Part shown: one piece after another, positions 13,359-15,828 of the stretch
How the letters are laid out: each line of letters starts with the position of its first letter
How positions within the stretch are numbered: position 1 is the stretch's first letter
From: Clostridium sp. SCN 57-10
GTDB lineage: Bacteria; Bacillota; Clostridia; Oscillospirales; Butyricicoccaceae
Length of the DNA stretch: 15,828 nt
Direction of reading: 5' to 3'
Assembly: GCA_001725215.1 (NCBI GenBank)
Contig: MEFT01000041.1
Span: 1-15,828 of the forward strand
Position numbers and translations under genes: made by a program
Notes under the pieces: generated by a model
What the model was told of the DNA's origin: nothing
The model's input: only the letters and a program-made list of their open reading frames with translations
The model's database searches: none

Positions 13359-13375
13359 ATGCCCCTATGATGCAA
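13347..13375 (-). promoter_or_regulatory. Extended -10 promoter of the two-span membrane protein gene
   Basis: On the minus strand TTGCAT (13370-13375), a 17-bp spacer, and TATGAT (13347-13352), preceded by TG-G (extended -10). The -35 begins 5 bp downstream of the stop of the DUF3298-like gene. The palindrome overlaps the -10, which suggests repression by blocking polymerase. Confidence 0.72.
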
Positions 13376-13380
13376 TGAAT

Positions 13381-13986
13381 TTAAAGTGAAATAGCGAGCA
13401 CGCCGCGCACGCTGTCATAGGTCACGAAAAACGACGGGATGCCTTCGTTGCGGTTCGCCAGATATTCACACGGGTAAAAAAGCACGAAACCGTCCGCCGC
13501 CAGATAGTATGACATGCGTGAGCGGGCACGTGCCGGCGCATCGCGGAAATAGACGCCTTCGCCTTCTCCGATGCGTGCGCGCAGCTGTGCATCCACCTCT
13601 TTTTGCAGCATCGCCAAACCGCGCGCATTGCGGAACAGGCTTTGCAGCGGGAGTAACGTCGCATCGCGCACACGCCATGTCTCAGCCATGCGAATCATAG
13701 CAATCTGCCTGACCTCGCTTTCGACCACAAGGTCGCCAAAGATAGACAGCAGCCCGTTTTCCTGATACATCGGCTCAAACGCGCACCGCACGCGCACGCC
13801 GCTGCGCGCCGCACCGGATGCATATTGCTGCATGAGCTGCGCGCTTCTGCGCTTATAGAATGCGCTGATCTGCGGTGATGCCGCAATCTGAGGATAGCAG
13901 ATTTCGCAGTCGTAAAACAGCGAATCCCCGCAGCACAGCTCTTTGGTTTCCTTCAGGATTTTCACGTCATATTGCCTTTGCATCAT
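13381..13986 (-). CDS. DUF3298/RsiV-like domain protein
   Basis: A 201-residue protein lacking any signal peptide or membrane span. The pattern fits the DUF3298 (heat-shock-cognate-like) domain found in the outer part of anti-sigma factor RsiV: YPQIAASPQISAFYKRR early, LLPLQSLFRNARG in the middle, and YLAADGFVLFYPCEYLANRNEGIPSFFVTYD near the end, where RsiV-type proteins have a related FYxxxYEIAPYAxGIPxF segment. In RsiV this domain binds lysozyme outside the cell; here no anchor or export signal is seen, so the role is unknown. Two adjacent ATG codons (13984-13986 and 13981-13983) follow AAGGGGG; the inner one has better spacing. It may be divergent-regulated with the DUF4364 gene. Confidence 0.72.
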   Translation of the reverse strand: MMQRQYDVKILKETKELCCGDSLFYDCEICYPQIAASPQISAFYKRRSAQLMQQYASGAARSGVRVRCAFEPMYQENGLLSIFGDLVVESEVRQIAMIRMAETWRVRDATLLPLQSLFRNARGLAMLQKEVDAQLRARIGEGEGVYFRDAPARARSRMSYYLAADGFVLFYPCEYLANRNEGIPSFFVTYDSVRGVLAISL

Positions 13987-14044
13987 GATCCCCCTTCTCG
14001 CTTTGGACCCTTTTCGGCCGCACGCAGTGCGTCATAGAGAATAT

Positions 14045-14062
14045 ATGCGGACGCGTCCGCAT
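14045..14062. repeat. Perfect 18-bp GC-rich palindrome in divergent intergenic region
   Basis: ATGCGGACG joined to its exact reverse complement CGTCCGCAT, between the DUF3298-like gene (minus) and the DUF4364 gene (plus), about 45 bp from the plus-strand -10 element. It may be an operator or form a hairpin in the minus-strand leader. I find no second copy in the window. Confidence 0.55.
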
Positions 14063-14106
14063 TTGTGCCTTTTCCCGCCGAAACGCTTTCCTTTCTTTGC
14101 GAAATA

Positions 14107-14115
14107 TGGTATAAT
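14107..14115 (+). promoter_or_regulatory. Extended -10 promoter of the DUF4364-DUF3048 unit
   Basis: TGGTATAAT: a consensus -10 with TG-n extension. The -35 position at 17-bp spacing (TTTCCT, 14087-14092) is poor, as is common with extended -10 promoters. Start expected near 14122, giving a leader of about 28 nt before the ATG at 14150. Confidence 0.7.
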
Positions 14116-14149
14116 ACATATATTTCAAACCATCTGACGGAGGGATGTT

Positions 14150-14722
14150 ATGCAAAGACATGGCTTTATCAAGGAGCAGCCGGACATCAAGCACCTGATT
14201 CTATTCTGTCTCTCCCTGCTTCCGTTTGCCGTAAAGGAATCCGATCTGCTTGAAGTCGTCTTTATCGACGACGGCTTCGGCTATTTTGAATACAGCGCCG
14301 CTTTTCAAGACCTGGTCAAGGCGCGACATATCGCCGTGGTAGACGCTGGGCCTGAAAAAGAATATCTGATTACGCCGCGCGGTAAAGAACTGCTCGATAT
14401 GCTTGAGCGCGATCTGCGCCAAAGCGTGCGTGACCGAGCCGAAGCCGCAGCCATCGGGCTTGTGCGCAAAATTCGCCGCAACTCAACTATCACGACGACG
14501 CACGTCGAAAACCCTGACCAGACCTATACCGTCACGCTGCGCATCAGCGAGCCTGACGGACAGACCGTCGCTGCGGTCGACATGACGGTATTTACCCAAC
14601 GCCAATGTTCGCTTCTCGAGGACAAATTTCGCCGCAACGCAGAGCTGATCTATAAAAAAATGATCGAATTTCTGCTGAGTGAGCCGGAGGACGGAGGGGA
14701 CAGCACCAATGCGAACGCGTAA
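14150..14722 (+). CDS. DUF4364 family winged-helix-like protein
   Basis: A 190-residue cytosolic protein of the clostridial DUF4364 family. The N-terminal half (about 10-90) looks like a winged helix: KHLILFCLSLLPFAVKESDLLE, YFEYSAAFQDLVKARHIAVVD and the wing EKEYLITPRGKELLDMLER. The second half is mixed alpha/beta. A DNA-binding role is plausible, but no function is established that I know of. Start ATG has GGAGGGATG upstream. It overlaps the DUF3048 lipoprotein gene by 14 nt, so both are on one transcript. Confidence 0.82.
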   Translation: MQRHGFIKEQPDIKHLILFCLSLLPFAVKESDLLEVVFIDDGFGYFEYSAAFQDLVKARHIAVVDAGPEKEYLITPRGKELLDMLERDLRQSVRDRAEAAAIGLVRKIRRNSTITTTHVENPDQTYTVTLRISEPDGQTVAAVDMTVFTQRQCSLLEDKFRRNAELIYKKMIEFLLSEPEDGGDSTNANA

Positions 14723-15824
14723 TATTGCCGCGCTGCTGTGCACGGCTACCCTTCTGCTGACGCTTGCGGGCTGCGGCGCTAAGGAGCCGACCGACCCGGG
14801 AGCGGACACCGTGCCGCAAGGAGCGGAGACGAGCCTAGCCGAGACGACAGAGACGACCGCGCCGCCCTTCGTGCCGACCGGCAACGTTAACCCGCTGACC
14901 GGTCTGTGCGACGGAATTGTTGACGCGGCGCTCGAGAGCCGGCCGGTTGCCATCATGGTGAGCAACAGTTATGACAGTCTGCCCCAATGGGGCGTATCGC
15001 AGGCCGACATCATTTATGAAATGCTGGCTGAAGGGCGCATTACACGTTTGCTCTGTCTGTTCCAAGACCCTTCAAAAATCGAGGCGCTCGCCTCGGTCCG
15101 CAGTGCGCGCCCCTACTTTATTGACATAGCGCAAAGCTATGGCGCCGTTTACATGCATTTCGGCGGCAGCGTTCCCGCCTATGAGGCGATTGCGGCGCGC
15201 AAAGATCTGATCTCAATTGACGGCATTCGCGGCAACTGGGAGGGCACTCTGTTTTTGCGTGACCCGGAGCGCCGCAAAACCATAGGTCTTGAGCATTCTG
15301 TCTACACCGATGGCGCAAAAATCGAAGCTGCGCTGCCCAAGCTGAAAGCAGACCTTTCGCTGAGCGGCGCGCCCTCTGCGTTCACCTTTGGAGAAGCGCC
15401 TTCGTCCGCCAGCGGAACGGCGGCAAATCACATCGGGCTGATGTTCGGTGAGCGAAACAAGCCTTATTTCGAGTATAACGCCGAGAACGGCACCTATCTC
15501 CGCTATCAATACGGCGACCCGCATATGGACGCCAAGCAGCAAAAGCAGATCGAAGTACGCAACCTGTTCGTACTGCGTATGGAAACCTCAGATGTACCCA
15601 ACAACGCGCTGCACCTCGTCACCGTAAAAACAACTGGCACCGGTACCGGTTATTACTTCTGCGATGGCAAGATGGTGGACATCTCTTGGAAAAAGGACAG
15701 CTACAACTCGCCGATCACGTTCATGACAGCCGATGGCGCAGAGCTGATCATTGCCCACGGGCAGAGCTTTATCTCGTGCATTACGACGACCGCGCCGCTT
15801 GAGATCGACGGTATCAAATATTAA
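14709..15824 (+). CDS. DUF3048 (YerB-like) lipoprotein
   Basis: A 371-residue secreted lipoprotein. A signal peptide (MRTRNIAALLCTATLLL) ends in lipobox LAGC, so Cys22 is expected to carry the lipid anchor. A Thr/Ala-rich linker (about 30-62) follows, then the DUF3048 domain starting NPLTGLCDG and containing SRPVAIMVSNS, QADIIYEMLAEGRITRLL and SVRSARPYFIDIAQSYGAVYMHFGGS. The C-terminal DUF3048 partner domain (about 285-371) ends at TTAPLEIDGIKY. The function of YerB is not known; surface location is clear. I chose the ATG at 14709 because it gives the signal peptide and is preceded by GGAGGGG; the earlier in-frame start adds a polar N-terminus. It overlaps DUF4364 by 14 nt. Confidence 0.9.
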   Translation: MRTRNIAALLCTATLLLTLAGCGAKEPTDPGADTVPQGAETSLAETTETTAPPFVPTGNVNPLTGLCDGIVDAALESRPVAIMVSNSYDSLPQWGVSQADIIYEMLAEGRITRLLCLFQDPSKIEALASVRSARPYFIDIAQSYGAVYMHFGGSVPAYEAIAARKDLISIDGIRGNWEGTLFLRDPERRKTIGLEHSVYTDGAKIEAALPKLKADLSLSGAPSAFTFGEAPSSASGTAANHIGLMFGERNKPYFEYNAENGTYLRYQYGDPHMDAKQQKQIEVRNLFVLRMETSDVPNNALHLVTVKTTGTGTGYYFCDGKMVDISWKKDSYNSPITFMTADGAELIIAHGQSFISCITTTAPLEIDGIKY

Positions 15825-15828
15825 ATAC

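Overview
The window looks like chromosomal core DNA from a moderately GC-rich Firmicute of class Clostridia, probably an Oscillospirales-like gut lineage. Reasons: the order rplS-lepB-rbgA-rnhB-yraN, purine-rich AAGGAGG-type ribosome binding sites, sigma-A-like promoters, and families typical of clostridia (DUF4364, DUF3048/YerB lipoprotein, M55 DppA, YczE-like membrane protein). There are no rRNA or tRNA genes, insertion sequences, CRISPR arrays or phage genes. The placement rests on gene content only, since no database search was possible. No stretch longer than 300 bases lacks a gene; the longest gap is the 274-base rplS/trmB divergent region.

Left part (1-3751, minus strand): a housekeeping transcription unit starts at rplS (L19). 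It passes a hairpin terminator/attenuator and continues through lepB, rbgA, rnhB and yraN. Three consecutive 4-nt start/stop overlaps join lepB to yraN. A metallophosphoesterase and trigger factor (tig, cut by the window edge) follow. The theme is ribosome assembly and protein export/folding. Divergently, trmB (tRNA m7G46 methyltransferase) and a DppA-type D-aminopeptidase form a short plus-strand operon ending in a strong bidirectional terminator.

Middle (5535-10878): a MacB-like permease and its membrane-fusion partner, joined by a 4-nt overlap and without an ATPase gene beside them; a 41-codon cysteine-rich ORF too short for usual gene calling; cwlD-radA on the minus strand; and a YczE-like membrane protein on the plus strand. 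radA is the main anomaly. A canonical four-cysteine zinc finger is followed by an in-frame TAG, and the recombinase/ATPase body continues in the same frame.

Right part (11010-15824): the rpsF-ssb-rpsR operon with a good promoter and a bulged leader hairpin; a double zinc-ribbon protein; a two-membrane-segment protein of unknown function whose extended -10 promoter is overlapped by a perfect 22-bp palindrome; a DUF3298-like protein; and, divergently, a DUF4364 winged-helix protein overlapping a DUF3048 lipoprotein gene. An 18-bp perfect palindrome lies in that last divergent region. I see no obvious defence or secretion system of a new kind. The items most worth a second look are the split radA, the palindromic operator, the possible degenerate signal-peptidase-like protein, and the small cysteine protein.
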